Part shown: piece after piece, positions 18,102-26,470 of the stretch
Layout: each line of letters starts with the position of its first letter
How positions within the stretch are numbered: position 1 is the first letter of the stretch
From: Corynebacterium sp.
GTDB taxonomy: Bacteria > Actinomycetota > Actinomycetes > Mycobacteriales > Mycobacteriaceae
Length of the DNA stretch: 51,069 nt
Direction of reading: 5' to 3'
Assembly (NCBI RefSeq): GCF_030826625.1
Contig: NZ_JAPJNQ010000003.1
Coordinates: 17,019 to 68,087 of the forward strand
Program-made: the position numbers and the translations under genes
The notes under the pieces: model-generated
Seen by the model: the letters and a program-made list of their open reading frames with translations, nothing else
Databases searched by the model: none
Told to the model about the DNA's origin: nothing

Positions 18102-19292
18102 TTAGTGGCCGCGTTCTTGTTCCAGTGCTTTGCCATCGCGGAAGAATGGCACCAGCTTATTGTCGAACATTGACAGCGCAGCACCGATCGCCATGTGCAT
18201 GTCCAGGTACTGGTAAGTTCCCAACCGACCTCCGAAAAGCACATTATTCTCGGTGACTTCTTGGGCGGCACGCTTGCGGTAAGCGCTCAGCTTATCGCGG
18301 TCTTCTGGGGTGTTGATGGGATAATACGGCTCATCATCGTCACCGGCAAAACGGGAATATTCTTTGAAGATGACGGTCTTGTCGCGTTGGTAATTGCGTT
18401 CTGGGTGGAAGTGACGGAATTCCAGGATGCGGGTGTAATCGACATCTTCGTCGTTGTAGTTCATCACCGCGGTGCCTTGGAAGTCTTCGACATCGTGGAC
18501 TTCTTTTTCGAAATCGACGGTGCGCCACCCCAAGCGGCCTTCACAATAATCAAAGTAGCGATCGAGTGGGCCGGTGTAGACCACGGGAGCATCTGGTGAT
18601 TGTGCGCGGATCTCATCGCGAACAGCGAACCAGTCGGTTTCCAGCTGCACGTCGATGTTCTCCGAGGCCGCCATGTTTTCCAGCCACGCGGTGTAACCGT
18701 TGACCGGCAAGCCTTCGTAAGTGTCGTTGAAATAACGGTTATTAAAGGTATAACGCACCGGAAGTCGGGTGATATTGCCAGCGGGGAGATTCTTCGGGTC
18801 GGTTTGCCACTGTTTAGCGGTATAACCTTTCACGAAGGCCTCATACAATGGTCGGCCAATCAGCGAAATGGCTTTTTCTTCCAGGTTCGCAGCTTGGTCG
18901 GATTCAAATTCTGCTGCTTGCTCGGCGATGAGCTTTTTGGCTTCTTCCGGGCTGTAATAGCGGCCAAAGAACTGGTTGATCAACCCCAGCCCCATCGGGA
19001 ACTGGTAAGCGGTGCCGTCGTGCATGGCGAAGACACGGTGCTGGTAATCGGTGAAGTCGGTGAACTTATTGACGTAGTCCCACACGCGCTTATTCGAGGT
19101 ATGGAACAGGTGGGCGCCATATTTATGCACCTCAATGCCGGTTTCTTCGTCAGTTTCGGTGTAGCAGTTTCCGCCAAGGTGTGGGCGCTTTTCGACGATG
19201 AGCACTTTTCTGCCCAGCTCATTGGCTGCGCGTTCGGCGATGGTGAGGCCGAAAAATCCGGATCCGACAACGATGAGGTCATATGCAGTCAT
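18102..19292 (-). CDS. glf: UDP-galactopyranose mutase
   Basis: This 396-residue flavoenzyme converts UDP-galactopyranose to UDP-galactofuranose, the substrate of GlfT2. The N-terminus has the FAD-binding GSGFFGLTIAE motif, and the protein carries typical mutase stretches such as HLGGNCYTE, KYGAHLFHTSN and GRLGTYQYLDMH with conserved arginines. Length matches the family. A TAGTCT box (19305-19300) lies 7 nt before the ATG, and no SD sequence is present, so the transcript is probably leaderless. A 13-bp palindrome at 19317-19329 sits just upstream of that box. The 161-nt gap to glfT2 (17941-18101) shows no strong terminator. Confidence 0.95.
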   Translation of the reverse strand: MTAYDLIVVGSGFFGLTIAERAANELGRKVLIVEKRPHLGGNCYTETDEETGIEVHKYGAHLFHTSNKRVWDYVNKFTDFTDYQHRVFAMHDGTAYQFPMGLGLINQFFGRYYSPEEAKKLIAEQAAEFESDQAANLEEKAISLIGRPLYEAFVKGYTAKQWQTDPKNLPAGNITRLPVRYTFNNRYFNDTYEGLPVNGYTAWLENMAASENIDVQLETDWFAVRDEIRAQSPDAPVVYTGPLDRYFDYCEGRLGWRTVDFEKEVHDVEDFQGTAVMNYNDEDVDYTRILEFRHFHPERNYQRDKTVIFKEYSRFAGDDDEPYYPINTPEDRDKLSAYRKRAAQEVTENNVLFGGRLGTYQYLDMHMAIGAALSMFDNKLVPFFRDGKALEQERGH

Positions 19293-19299
19293 GCATTAC

Positions 19300-19305
19300 A
19301 GACTA
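19300..19305 (-). promoter_or_regulatory. -10 box of glf, leaderless
   Basis: TAGTCT on the minus strand ends 7 nt before the glf ATG at 19292. No good -35 was seen at the usual distance, so an activator may be needed. Confidence 0.45.
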
Positions 19306-19316
19306 GTGGAGGCCAG

Positions 19317-19329
19317 CCACTACTAGTGG
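19317..19329. promoter_or_regulatory. 13-bp palindrome between glf and the LGFP amidase
   Basis: CCACTA-C-TAGTGG is a perfect odd palindrome. A further half-site ACTAGTGG occurs at 19302-19309, overlapping the glf -10 box. The spacing suggests a binding site for a dimeric regulator of glf; no regulator gene is adjacent. Confidence 0.4.
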
Positions 19330-19379
19330 GAGCAACAGTTGTGCCACGGCCTACGACAGCAGATTTTTTGCACTTCAAC

Positions 19380-19427
19380 ATATTCCCTGACACATTCACT
19401 GACATATTCCCCGGCATATTCCCTCAG
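19380..19427. repeat. Four 12-nt tandem repeats upstream of the LGFP amidase
   Basis: Four units fit the pattern ATATTCCCTGAC (19380-19391, 19392-19403, 19404-19415, 19416-19427), each with one to three changes. They lie in the 342-nt gap 19293-19634 between divergent genes. No gene is seen in the gap. The unit is a whole helical turn plus about 1.5 bp, so it could be a regulator array or a simple slippage repeat. Confidence 0.7.
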
Positions 19428-19634
19428 CACGCGTGTCGCACCATGTATCACATTAACCGCATATGTAACTTTAGGGAGGTATCTTCACCTCCAGCACATG
19501 ATTCACGCGAGTGTACAACCGTGCAGCATATGCACAGCACATGAGAATCATGCTTCTGGCAGGTGTATTGCTGATTGATTCACGGAGCCATCGTTCTCAG
19601 CTCGTAGAGTCACGCAAAGAAACAGGAGTAATTC

Positions 19635-21857
19635 ATGCACTTACGTCGCCGCATTAGCACCTCCGGGTCGCCGCGGAGCTGGGCCAACACCAGCCCGGTC
19701 GTCGCTGTCACCGCGACGGCGGCACTCGTGGTCACCGCAGCTTTCGGAGGCCACCAGGTGTTGCAAACCCAAAACGCCGGTTCCAACCCAGGTGAAGCCA
19801 GCATCAGCACGACCAGCTTCAGCAGTGGCACCGCCACCGTCGTGGATGACCCCGCCATCGCTACCCAAGGCAATGAAGACTCCCCGGAACGCGCAGTGCA
19901 GGAATTCACCCAGGATGAAGAATTCGATTCCTTCGCGCTGACGTGGAGTGGCGAACGTGATATCAACGCCCATTTCCGCTCCAAGCGTGCCGACGGCAGC
20001 TGGACTGAGTGGTTCGAAGCCGATGCGCTGCCCAACCCAGCAGAAGCTTCCCAGCAAGGCACTGAGCTGATCTATGTGGAACCAACGCACACGGTGCAGG
20101 TCTCGGTCGCTGGATTGGATCTCTACACCGGCGCTGCGACCGCAGGAACTGCCGCTGCAGAATCCGAGGTCGCAGACACTGAAACCACAGGCACCGATGC
20201 TGCGACGCAATCAGTTCCCGATGCTGCGACGCAATCAGTTCCCGATGCTCCGGCCGCGCTTCCCAAAACCGGCTTGGAAACTACTGCCGGACTCATCCAG
20301 CCAGTCGCCGATGACGTGGATCTAACAGACAACGCCGACGAAAGTGCCAGCGGTGCGAGCGCCGACGGCCAGCCTGCCGACGCTGGCATCAGCACGGATG
20401 ATCTCAGCGCAGTGTTCGTCAACGGCAATGCGTCGGCAGGCGCCGCGCAAGCGGAAAACACCATCGAGCACACCGCTAACTTGTCGGTCGGCATGCCAAG
20501 CATCGTCACCCGTCAGGGCTGGGGCGCGAACGAATCCTACCGGGGCAATTGCGGTTCCACGGGCATGGATTACAACGCATTGACCTTGCACCACACCGCA
20601 GGTTCCAACAACTACGATGCCGCGAGTGCTGCCGCACAGATACGTGGCGCCTACCAGTACCACACCCAAACTTTGGGTTGGTGCGATATTGGTTACCACG
20701 CACTCGTCGACAAGTTCGGCACCATTTATGAAGGTCGCCGCGGCGGCTTGAGCGACGGCGTCATGGGCGCCCACGCTGGTGGCTACAACCACGGAACTTT
20801 CGGCATCTCTATGGTGGGTAACTACGAGATCGCACCGATCAACGAAGCCATCATTCAGTCTGTCGGCCAAGTTGCTGGTTGGCGCGCTGCACAATCCGGT
20901 TTTGATCCGTCTGGCACCATCCAGATGACCTCCGGAGGCAGCAGCTACGCGAAATACCCTGCTGGTGATACCCGTACTTTCCAGCGCTTCCACGGACACC
21001 GCGACGTCGGCGCAACCACCTGCCCAGGCTCGCATGCCGTGGCACGGTGGAACGATATCCGCAATGCAACGAATATTAAGTATCAGCAGGTTGCGGGCAT
21101 GATCGCGGGTAATACGACTGGGCAGTCACAGTCCCAGTCTCAATCCCAGTCGCAGTCCCAATCTCAATCACAGTCGCAGTCGAATACCAATTCTGGAAAC
21201 AACTCCGGCACGAACAACCAGAATTCCACGAACCAAAACTCGACCCTGACCAATAACCAGGGCAACAACCAGACCAATAACCGGAACAACGCGCCAAGCA
21301 ACAACCAGAATGCGCAGGGCAGCACGGCAACACAGGGCCCGTTGCAGACCACCATTCAAGCCATAGGCATTATCGCGCCACTGGTGATGGCAATTGTGCA
21401 ACAAGCCAACAGCGCCACAGATAAAGCACCGAACGAATCCACAGAACAAACCATCAAGCGCCTAGCAACCTCGTCGGGCGTCGAGCTTGGCGACGTTCCA
21501 GCGATGATCACTCAGGTAGTGAAACTGACGGGTAATAGCGAGATCGAGCGAAACTGGGCACGAATCAACAAAATCATTGGCCCAGTCCTTGGTTCACCTG
21601 CTACCGGAATTATGCAAGCCTCGGATGGTGTGAAGTTCGCTTTGTTTGACAACGGCGTGATCGTTGATTCAGAAGCTACCGGTGTGCAGGCTCTGTGGGG
21701 CGAAATTGCCAAGGCTTGGGCCAACGGCGGATTCGAAAAACTGGGTCTGCCCACCAGCGAGCAGTACCAGCACGGACAGAAAATCCGGGTCAATTTCCAA
21801 GGCGGAAACATCACCTTTGACCCATCCACCGGCGAGCTGCAGATCAACGCCGAATAG
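19635..21857 (+). CDS. Secreted N-acetylmuramoyl-L-alanine amidase with LGFP domain
   Basis: This 740-residue exported protein should cut the amide bond between MurNAc and the peptide in peptidoglycan. A signal peptide covers about 1-42. Residues ~80-150 form a beta-rich N-terminal domain. An acidic Ala-rich linker follows with two exact copies of DAATQSVP. The amidase_2/PGRP domain spans about 285-480; its zinc ligands are in LHHTAG, FHGHRD and TTCPGS. A low-complexity hinge of ten Gln-Ser pairs then Asn/Gln/Ser-rich sequence (about 497-570) precedes a C-terminal LGFP-type module (KLGLPTSEQYQHG) that should anchor it to arabinogalactan. AGGAG lies 6 nt before the ATG. Position next to glf parallels Rv3811 of Mycobacterium. 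Confidence 0.9.
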   Translation: MHLRRRISTSGSPRSWANTSPVVAVTATAALVVTAAFGGHQVLQTQNAGSNPGEASISTTSFSSGTATVVDDPAIATQGNEDSPERAVQEFTQDEEFDSFALTWSGERDINAHFRSKRADGSWTEWFEADALPNPAEASQQGTELIYVEPTHTVQVSVAGLDLYTGAATAGTAAAESEVADTETTGTDAATQSVPDAATQSVPDAPAALPKTGLETTAGLIQPVADDVDLTDNADESASGASADGQPADAGISTDDLSAVFVNGNASAGAAQAENTIEHTANLSVGMPSIVTRQGWGANESYRGNCGSTGMDYNALTLHHTAGSNNYDAASAAAQIRGAYQYHTQTLGWCDIGYHALVDKFGTIYEGRRGGLSDGVMGAHAGGYNHGTFGISMVGNYEIAPINEAIIQSVGQVAGWRAAQSGFDPSGTIQMTSGGSSYAKYPAGDTRTFQRFHGHRDVGATTCPGSHAVARWNDIRNATNIKYQQVAGMIAGNTTGQSQSQSQSQSQSQSQSQSQSNTNSGNNSGTNNQNSTNQNSTLTNNQGNNQTNNRNNAPSNNQNAQGSTATQGPLQTTIQAIGIIAPLVMAIVQQANSATDKAPNESTEQTIKRLATSSGVELGDVPAMITQVVKLTGNSEIERNWARINKIIGPVLGSPATGIMQASDGVKFALFDNGVIVDSEATGVQALWGEIAKAWANGGFEKLGLPTSEQYQHGQKIRVNFQGGNITFDPSTGELQINAE
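20196..20243 (+). repeat. Two perfect 24-nt tandem repeats in the amidase gene
   Basis: A 24-nt unit beginning GATGCTGCGACG is repeated exactly and adds eight residues (DAATQSVP) per copy. A third, partial unit (GATGCTCCGG) follows. Exact identity points to recent duplication in the linker. Confidence 0.9.
21123..21182 (+). repeat. Gln-Ser hexanucleotide repeat in the amidase gene
   Basis: Ten tandem CARTCN units encode ten Gln-Ser pairs. Gain or loss of units keeps the frame, so the hinge between the catalytic and LGFP domains can change length without breaking the protein. Confidence 0.9.
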
Positions 21858-21903
21858 CGGCTGGTCGCTAGTCGCCAGCGGCTAGTTGCTGACGCAGCAC
21901 CTA

Positions 21904-23442
21904 TTAGCTGTCATCTGCGGCATTTTCCCAGCCCAGCGTGCGTTCTACCGCTTGATTCCACTTGCGGTAGAGCTGCTCACGCTGGGCTTCTGGCATTTCC
22001 GGCTCCCACACCCGGTCAGCCACATAGCCTTCATCCGAAAACTCCCACCAGCCAATGCCGATACCGGCTGCCAGCGCGGCACCCCACACGGTAGTTTCAA
22101 TCATTTCCGGACGCTGTACCGACGAGCCCAAAATATCAGCCTGCATCTGCATGAGCAGATCATTCGCCACCATTCCACCATCAACACACAGACCCGATAA
22201 CTCCCGTCCAGCATCTTTTTGCATGGCTTCTACTACTTCGCGGGTTTGGAAACACGTGGCTTCCAGGGCCGCACGCGTGATGTGGCTGCGATCGGCAAAA
22301 CGGGTTAAACCCACAATCACCCCCGCGGCATCCGGCCGCCAACGCGGAGCAAACAACCCAGAAAACGCCGGGACAATATACACCCCGCCGTTATCATCGG
22401 CAGCGATCGATTCGCTCGAGGCAGCATCCGGGATAATCCCTAATTGATCACGCAACCACTGGATCAAAGAGCCGCCCACTGCGACAGATCCCTCCAGCGC
22501 GTACACCGGCTTTTCCCCCTGTTGCTGGTACGCGACCGTGGTAAGCAAACCATGCTCAGAAAATTTCGGTTCGGTGCCGGTATTCAACAGTAAAAACAGG
22601 CCAGTGCCGTAGGTGTTTTTCGCATCACCGGGGTGGAAACACCGCTGCCCGAACATTGCAGCTTGCTGGTCGCCCAAAATACCGGTGATCTGCACACCGG
22701 TTAATGAACCACGGTGGCGCACCTCGCCCACTCCACCGATCGACGGGACGATCGTCGGCAAGATCTGTTTGGGCACGCGCACAGCTTCGCAGAGTTCATC
22801 GTCCCAGTCCAAGGTGTGCAGGTCGAGCAATAAGGTGCGCGAGGCATTAGTCACGTCGGTGATGTGTAGCGCTTCGCCGGAACCATTGTCACGATGGTGC
22901 CCGCCGCCACTATCATCGTCGGCGCTGCTGTTTTCTTCTGCACCACCGGTGAGGTTCCACACCAGCCACGAATCAATGGTGCCGGCCAATAGCTCGCCGC
23001 GCTCGGCGCGCTCACGGGCACCGTCGACATGATCCAAAATCCACGCGATCTTCGGACCCGCCGGATAAGAGTTTGCCAACAAACCGGTCTTCGCCTGCCA
23101 AACCGTCGCATCAGAAAACTCCCCACCGGTGCGGGTATCCTGCCACACGATCGCGTTATAAATCGGTGTGCCGGTCTTTTTCTCCCAGACAACGGCGGTC
23201 TCGCGCTGGTTGGTCACCCCCAGGGCTTTCACATCGCGGGCGGTGATGTCGAGTTCCACCATCGCAGCAGAAATCACCCGGCGCGCATTCGCCCAAATCT
23301 CATTCGGATCGTGTTCCACCCAACCTTTCCGCGGCATAATCTGCTGGTGTTCCAGCTGAGCTTGCGAGACTACTGTCCCGTCGCGGTCAAAAATAAGGCA
23401 CCGCGTGGATGTGGTGCCTTGGTCGAGTGCAGCGATATACAT
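21904..23442 (-). CDS. glpK: Glycerol kinase
   Basis: This 512-residue FGGY-family kinase phosphorylates glycerol to sn-glycerol 3-phosphate. Visible features are the N-terminal ATP-fold DQGTTSTRCLIFD, the region KAYGTGL-like NTYGTGLFLLLNTG, and the FGGY signature near ALEATCFQTREVVEAM. The protein carries an unusual Ser/Asp/Gly/His-rich insert at about 168-192 (between WNLTGG and HITDVTNAS), where other glycerol kinases have a short turn; it lies on the surface by comparison. It follows the HAD phosphatase gene after 7 nt and is last in the serS-plsC-HAD-glpK run. The 46 nt to the convergent amidase gene hold only weak hairpins. Confidence 0.93.
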   Translation of the reverse strand: MYIAALDQGTTSTRCLIFDRDGTVVSQAQLEHQQIMPRKGWVEHDPNEIWANARRVISAAMVELDITARDVKALGVTNQRETAVVWEKKTGTPIYNAIVWQDTRTGGEFSDATVWQAKTGLLANSYPAGPKIAWILDHVDGARERAERGELLAGTIDSWLVWNLTGGAEENSSADDDSGGGHHRDNGSGEALHITDVTNASRTLLLDLHTLDWDDELCEAVRVPKQILPTIVPSIGGVGEVRHRGSLTGVQITGILGDQQAAMFGQRCFHPGDAKNTYGTGLFLLLNTGTEPKFSEHGLLTTVAYQQQGEKPVYALEGSVAVGGSLIQWLRDQLGIIPDAASSESIAADDNGGVYIVPAFSGLFAPRWRPDAAGVIVGLTRFADRSHITRAALEATCFQTREVVEAMQKDAGRELSGLCVDGGMVANDLLMQMQADILGSSVQRPEMIETTVWGAALAAGIGIGWWEFSDEGYVADRVWEPEMPEAQREQLYRKWNQAVERTLGWENAADDS

Positions 23443-23449
23443 GGTTGTT

Positions 23450-24304
23450 CTACAGCCACCGTTCTATGATTTCGGCGATCCCGGCATCGTCGTTGGACCC
23501 AGTCACCATATCAGCCGCCTCGCGCACTCTCGGGTGTGCGTTTTCTACCGCGACCCCTAAACCTGCCCAGTGCAACATTTCGATGTCATTGGGCATATCA
23601 CCGAAAGCCACCACCTCTTGGGCGGCCACTCCCAAGTGCTTGGCGAGAAATTCCAGGCCAGCGGCCTTGTTTACCCCTGGTGCTGCGACCTCCAACAACC
23701 CCGCATCGATGGAATATGTCAGGTGTGCCCGACGGCTATCAACGTGATCTGCCAGCAACGCGTACATCTCATTGGCGGTCATAGCCGGGTTGCGCAGCAG
23801 GAATTTCACGGCTGGTTTTTGCCACACCTGTTCCGTGGGAGCGGTAATAAATTGCGAATCCGCCCACGTGTGCGCATAGTTTTCCGCGGCAACAAATAAC
23901 TCAGTGGGGTCTTGCTGCACAGAATACCCGGCGTATTCTGCAGCGATACTCACCCCACCATAGGGAGCAAAGATTTCTTGCGCAGTGTAGTAGACCTCTT
24001 CCATCAACTCTGGCGAGATTTCCGCGGCGCTAAGCACCTCATCGGCGGCACAGTCATAAATCACTGCACCGTTGGATGTTACGCACACTGGGCGCACGGC
24101 AAGTTGCTCCAGCACCGGCTGCAACCAGCGAAAAGGCCGACCCGTCGCAAGTGCGAAGTGCATTCCCTGCGCGGTGGCCTGGTGCACGGCATCGCGGACT
24201 CGCTGCGGCACGCGGTCTGCCGAGTTCAGAAATGTACCGTCGATGTCACTCACGATCAGCCGCGGGGCCGGGCCGACGGCGTCGGTTCCGCAAGGCTGGC
24301 TCAC
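23450..24304 (-). CDS. HAD-superfamily phosphatase, Cof type
   Basis: This 284-residue enzyme of the Cof/IIB branch of HAD hydrolases has motif I VSDIDGTFLN (nucleophile and acid Asp), a Lys in the C-terminal half, and motif IV FGDMPNDIEML for magnesium. The cap domain lies between about residues 85 and 195. Members remove phosphate from sugar phosphates or flavin and pyridoxal intermediates; the substrate cannot be told from sequence. Its start overlaps the end of plsC by 4 nt (ATGA), and glpK follows 7 nt later. A role in glycerol or phospholipid phosphate metabolism is possible from context only. Confidence 0.85.
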   Translation of the reverse strand: MSQPCGTDAVGPAPRLIVSDIDGTFLNSADRVPQRVRDAVHQATAQGMHFALATGRPFRWLQPVLEQLAVRPVCVTSNGAVIYDCAADEVLSAAEISPELMEEVYYTAQEIFAPYGGVSIAAEYAGYSVQQDPTELFVAAENYAHTWADSQFITAPTEQVWQKPAVKFLLRNPAMTANEMYALLADHVDSRRAHLTYSIDAGLLEVAAPGVNKAAGLEFLAKHLGVAAQEVVAFGDMPNDIEMLHWAGLGVAVENAHPRVREAADMVTGSNDDAGIAEIIERWL

Positions 24305-25179
24305 TTGCGGTCTTTCTTTCCCGCTTTCGCTGCTTTCGCAGCTTTCTTCCGGTCACGCTCGGCCCGTGCAGCGGCATCAATCTCGGCGGCTTGTTCCAGG
24401 GTTGGTGCGGCCCCGCCCAGCGATGCGGGCATCCACGGCAGTCCAGGCTCAAAAGGCCCGTGGCGCTCAACGTATTTCTCGCGCGTGGTTTCCAGCAGCT
24501 TTTCCATCGCTTCTTTAAGTACTGCGGTGTCTTTTTCTGCAGAACCGCTCAGCTCAATGGGCGTGCCGACGGCAACCCGAATCGGCACATTGGGGCGCCA
24601 CAAATTTTTCGGCAAGTCTTTGGTCCAGACGCGTTGCGAACCCCAAATAATCACTGGCAGCAACGGCGCATCTGCTTCATCTGCGATGCGCACAGCACCG
24701 GTTTTCAAATTTTTGATTTCAAAGGCGCGTGAGATCGTTGCCTCTGGGAAAATCCCCACCAGTTTTCCCTCACGTAATTTCTGCACCGCTGCATCCTTGG
24801 ATGCAGCACCTTTTCCTGCAGAACGGTCCACGCTGATGTGACCCATCATCCGCAGCGCAGCGCCAACCACCGGAGTATCAAAAATCGACTTTTTCGCCAT
24901 CATGCGCACGGTGCGGTGCCCGCGCACATAGGCCGGGTAGCCACCCAAGATGAAGTCGTAATAGCCGGTGTGGTTGATCGCGAGAAGCGCGCCACCATCA
25001 GCAGGGATATTTTCGGCACCGTCCACGGTCACTTCGATGCCCAGCAGAAACATCAGCCAGCGAGCTATCGGCACCACCGGGGTGCCATACGGAAACTCGC
25101 GGGCCTCTTTCGGGTGCTTTTTCAGCTTCGGCAGGTTTTCCGGTACACGGAGCCGAGCCCGGCTGCGGTAGCGCGTCAC
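24301..25179 (-). CDS. 1-acyl-glycerol-3-phosphate acyltransferase (PlsC family)
   Basis: This 292-residue acyltransferase has the catalytic HX4D motif in NHTGYYDF, the FPEATIS motif for glycerol-3-phosphate binding, and a hydrophobic segment before the first motif. It should acylate lysophosphatidic acid or a related lipid at the inner membrane. The last ~40 residues are a Lys/Ala-rich basic tail. The GTG at 25179 overlaps the serS stop by 4 nt (GTGA); an in-frame start at 25275 would overlap serS by 100 nt and is rejected. Neighbouring glpK provides glycerol 3-phosphate, so a phospholipid role fits. Confidence 0.88.
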   Translation of the reverse strand: MTRYRSRARLRVPENLPKLKKHPKEAREFPYGTPVVPIARWLMFLLGIEVTVDGAENIPADGGALLAINHTGYYDFILGGYPAYVRGHRTVRMMAKKSIFDTPVVGAALRMMGHISVDRSAGKGAASKDAAVQKLREGKLVGIFPEATISRAFEIKNLKTGAVRIADEADAPLLPVIIWGSQRVWTKDLPKNLWRPNVPIRVAVGTPIELSGSAEKDTAVLKEAMEKLLETTREKYVERHGPFEPGLPWMPASLGGAAPTLEQAAEIDAAARAERDRKKAAKAAKAGKKDRK

Positions 25180-26426
25180 GCCAAGATCTCCTTGCCGACG
25201 AAAGGACGCAGTGCTTCTGGCACCACCACGGATCCATCGGCTTGCTGGTGATTTTCCAGGATCGCGACCAACCAACGCGTCGTTGCCAACGTGCCGTTCA
25301 GCGTCGCGGCTGTCTGAGTTTTGCCTTGTTCATCGCGGTAGCGCGTCGACAAGCGTCGTGCCTGGAAGGTGGTGCAGTTCGAGGTTGAAGTCAACTCACG
25401 GAAGGTTTGCTGGGACGGAATCCACGCCTCGTTATCGAATTTGCGTGCTGCTGAGCTGCCCAAGTCGCCACCGGCGACATCGATGGTGCGATAAGGGACG
25501 TCGATGGCTGCCAGCATGTCTTTTTCCAGGTTCAGCAATGCCTGGTGCTCGGCAACAGCATCTTCTGGTTTGCAATAGCTGAACATTTCGACCTTGTCGA
25601 ACTGATGCACGCGCAAAATTCCGCGAGTGTCTTTGCCGTGCGAGCCAGCTTCCCGACGGAAACACGACGACCAACCAGCGTAACGCACGGGGCCGTCGGC
25701 AAGATCGATGATCTCGTCTTTGTGGTAGCCGGCAAGGGCGACCTCTGAGGTACCCACCAGGTACATATCGTCGCGCTCAAGGTAATAAATCTCGTCTGCG
25801 TGCTCACCCAAAAAGCCGGTGCCCGACATGATTTCTGGGCGCACCAAAACTGGTGGCACCATCAATTGGAAACCAGCCTCGCGGGCTTTCTGTGCCGCGA
25901 GCATCATCATGCCAAGCTGCAGGAATGCACCGTCGCCGGTCAAATAATAAAACCGTGCTCCACCGACTTTGGAGCCACGTGCCATATCGATCAGGCCCAG
26001 TTTTTCACCGAGCTCTAAGTGATCTTTCGGCTCGAAATCAAAGCTTGGGATCTCCCCGACGCGCTCAATCTCAATGAAGTCTTCTTCGCCACCTGCTGGG
26101 GCGCCTTCGACGATATTCGACAGGCGATACTGGATAGCGGTGACTTCAGCCTCAGCTGCTTTCTGCTCTTCTTCGGCCTGCTTGACCTTGAGTTTCAATT
26201 CAGAAGAGCCTTCCAGCAACGCCGGGCGCTCTTCCGCAGAAGCCTGACCGATCTTTTTGCCGAAGGCTTTTTGCTCCGCACGCAGTTCATCTGCCGCGGA
26301 AATGGCGCGACGGCGTTTTTCGTCGGCGGCCAACAGCTCGTCGACAAGCTGCGGGTCTTCGCCGCGAGTGCGCTGCGACTGGCGGACAAGGTCAGGGTTT
26401 TCGCGCAAAAGCTTCAGATCAATCAC
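25176..26426 (-). CDS. serS: Seryl-tRNA synthetase
   Basis: This 416-residue class II synthetase charges tRNA-Ser. The N-terminal long coiled-coil arm (about 30-100, rich in Glu/Lys/Ala) binds the tRNA. The core has motif 2 (FRREAGSHGKDTRG) and motif 3 near NGTLATTRWLVAILE. The GTG at 26426 (VIDLKLLRENP) is chosen because CTCTGGAGG lies just before it and family members begin with this sequence; the in-frame start at 26519 runs into the divergent gene. A TAAACT box (26440-26435) ends 8 nt upstream. Confidence 0.95.
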   Translation of the reverse strand: MIDLKLLRENPDLVRQSQRTRGEDPQLVDELLAADEKRRRAISAADELRAEQKAFGKKIGQASAEERPALLEGSSELKLKVKQAEEEQKAAEAEVTAIQYRLSNIVEGAPAGGEEDFIEIERVGEIPSFDFEPKDHLELGEKLGLIDMARGSKVGGARFYYLTGDGAFLQLGMMMLAAQKAREAGFQLMVPPVLVRPEIMSGTGFLGEHADEIYYLERDDMYLVGTSEVALAGYHKDEIIDLADGPVRYAGWSSCFRREAGSHGKDTRGILRVHQFDKVEMFSYCKPEDAVAEHQALLNLEKDMLAAIDVPYRTIDVAGGDLGSSAARKFDNEAWIPSQQTFRELTSTSNCTTFQARRLSTRYRDEQGKTQTAATLNGTLATTRWLVAILENHQQADGSVVVPEALRPFVGKEILA

Positions 26427-26434
26427 GCCTCCAG

Positions 26435-26462
26435 AGTTTAGCGTGAAACGACAAGGTAAACT
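26435..26462. promoter_or_regulatory. Mirror-image -10 boxes for serS and the septum gene
   Basis: The 44-nt gap between the divergent genes holds TAAACT on the minus strand (26440-26435) and TAAACT on the plus strand (26457-26462). Each is exactly 8 nt from its start codon. The pair forms a perfect inverted repeat with a 16-nt spacer. Both transcripts would be (nearly) leaderless. Confidence 0.5.
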
Positions 26463-26470
26463 AGCTGCCG

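Noticed and set aside
21118..21340. The repeat-rich stretch as a CRISPR array
   Set aside because: Units are 6 nt, in frame and encode Gln-Ser and Asn-rich linker sequence within the amidase; there are no spacers.
21858..21903. A strong terminator between the amidase and glpK genes
   Set aside because: Only imperfect 5-bp stems with no T-run are present.
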